This document shows positions 5,223 to 5,419 of a DNA stretch of 5,419 nucleotides, one piece after another. The notes beneath the pieces were generated by a model, which was not told where the DNA came from, did no database searches, and saw only the letters and a program-made list of their open reading frames with translations. Made by a program: the position numbers and the translations under genes. The DNA is from Pseudomonadota bacterium. GTDB lineage: Bacteria; Pseudomonadota; Alphaproteobacteria; Caulobacterales; Caulobacteraceae. Numbering within the stretch: position 1 is the first letter of the stretch; every line of letters starts with the position of its first letter. The DNA lies in the NCBI GenBank assembly GCA_023412655.1, contig JAEYNH010000180.1, positions 1-5,419 on the forward strand, in the 5' to 3' direction.

Positions 5223-5419
5223 ATGGACCGGCTCGACGAACTCGCCGTCTTCCTCGCGGTGCTGGAGACCGGCAGCCTCGCCGGCGCGGCCCGCCGGCTG
5301 CGCCGTTCGCCCGCGGCCGTCACCCGCACCCTGGCGTCGCTTGAGACCCGGGTCGGCGCCCGGCTGATCGAGCGCACCACCCGCAGCCTGGCGGTCACCG
5401 AGGTGGGCCGCCATGTGGC
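5223..5419 (+). CDS. LysR-type transcriptional regulator, N-terminal part
   Basis: The frame opens with ATG at 5223 and stays open to the window end, giving 65 complete residues and lacking the rest of the gene. The peptide is a textbook LysR winged helix-turn-helix: MDRLDELAVFLAVLETGSLA at the start, then AARRLRRSPAAVTRTLASLE (22-41) covering the helix-turn-helix, and LIERTTRSLAVTEVG (48-62) as the wing. Full members are about 300 residues with a C-terminal co-inducer domain, here outside the window. The Shine-Dalgarno is poor (GGAA only 2 nt before ATG), but the N-terminus fits the family start closely. It is divergent from the GST and flavin-binding genes, the usual LysR arrangement, so it probably regulates them and itself. 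The inducer cannot be read from this part. Confidence 0.92.
   Translation, partial: MDRLDELAVFLAVLETGSLAGAARRLRRSPAAVTRTLASLETRVGARLIERTTRSLAVTEVGRHV

Noticed and set aside
4148..5344. 398-codon plus-strand open frame antisense to the flavin-binding and GST genes
   Set aside because: It crosses two well-supported minus-strand genes, the control spacer and the LysR start. Its translation is Arg/Pro/Gln-rich with no family features.
1..5419. Mobile elements, CRISPR arrays, tRNA or rRNA genes, attachment sites
   Set aside because: No transposase or integrase motifs, spaced direct repeats or RNA-gene folds were recognised. Nearly all of the window is occupied by ordinary conserved genes of uniform composition.

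Overview
The window is GC-rich (about 70% by eye), densely coding DNA with strong G/C preference at third codon positions. No mobile element, CRISPR array, tRNA or rRNA was seen. Gene content and protein style suggest a free-living, aerobic, poly-hydroxybutyrate-metabolising alphaproteobacterium, possibly of the Caulobacterales (Caulobacter/Phenylobacterium type). That placement is inferred from protein resemblance and GC content; no marker gene settles it.

Left block, plus strand (1-3655). Four genes run in the same direction: the 3' part of a Sua5/YwlC-type threonylcarbamoyl-AMP synthase (tRNA t6A synthesis), a complete FAD-linked dehydrogenase of the D-2-hydroxyglutarate/D-lactate dehydrogenase family, a complete yaaA (peroxide stress protein), and a complete D-3-hydroxybutyrate dehydrogenase (bdhA). 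Gaps are 12, 43 and 1 nt. The 43-nt gap before yaaA holds a perfect 10-bp inverted repeat whose right arm ends on the A of the yaaA start codon. This is the most interesting non-coding signal here. bdhA has a good Shine-Dalgarno sequence inside the end of yaaA, so the two are probably translated together.

Right block, minus strand (5125 down to 3580). A glutathione S-transferase-like gene is followed after 4 nt by a flavin-nucleotide-binding protein of the pyridoxamine-phosphate-oxidase-like fold, which looks internally duplicated. The tail of the latter overlaps the 3' end of bdhA by 76 bp in a convergent arrangement. Upstream of the GST gene, a 97-bp, locally AT-richer divergent spacer separates it from the start of a LysR-type regulator that runs off the window end (5223 onward). 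The layout suggests a LysR-controlled two-gene detoxification or redox operon, although no substrate can be read from the sequence.

Nothing here amounts to a clearly undescribed system. The points that merit checking are the start-codon hairpin at yaaA, the convergent overlap, the duplicated PNPOx-like protein, and a substrate-pocket substitution in the FAD dehydrogenase.
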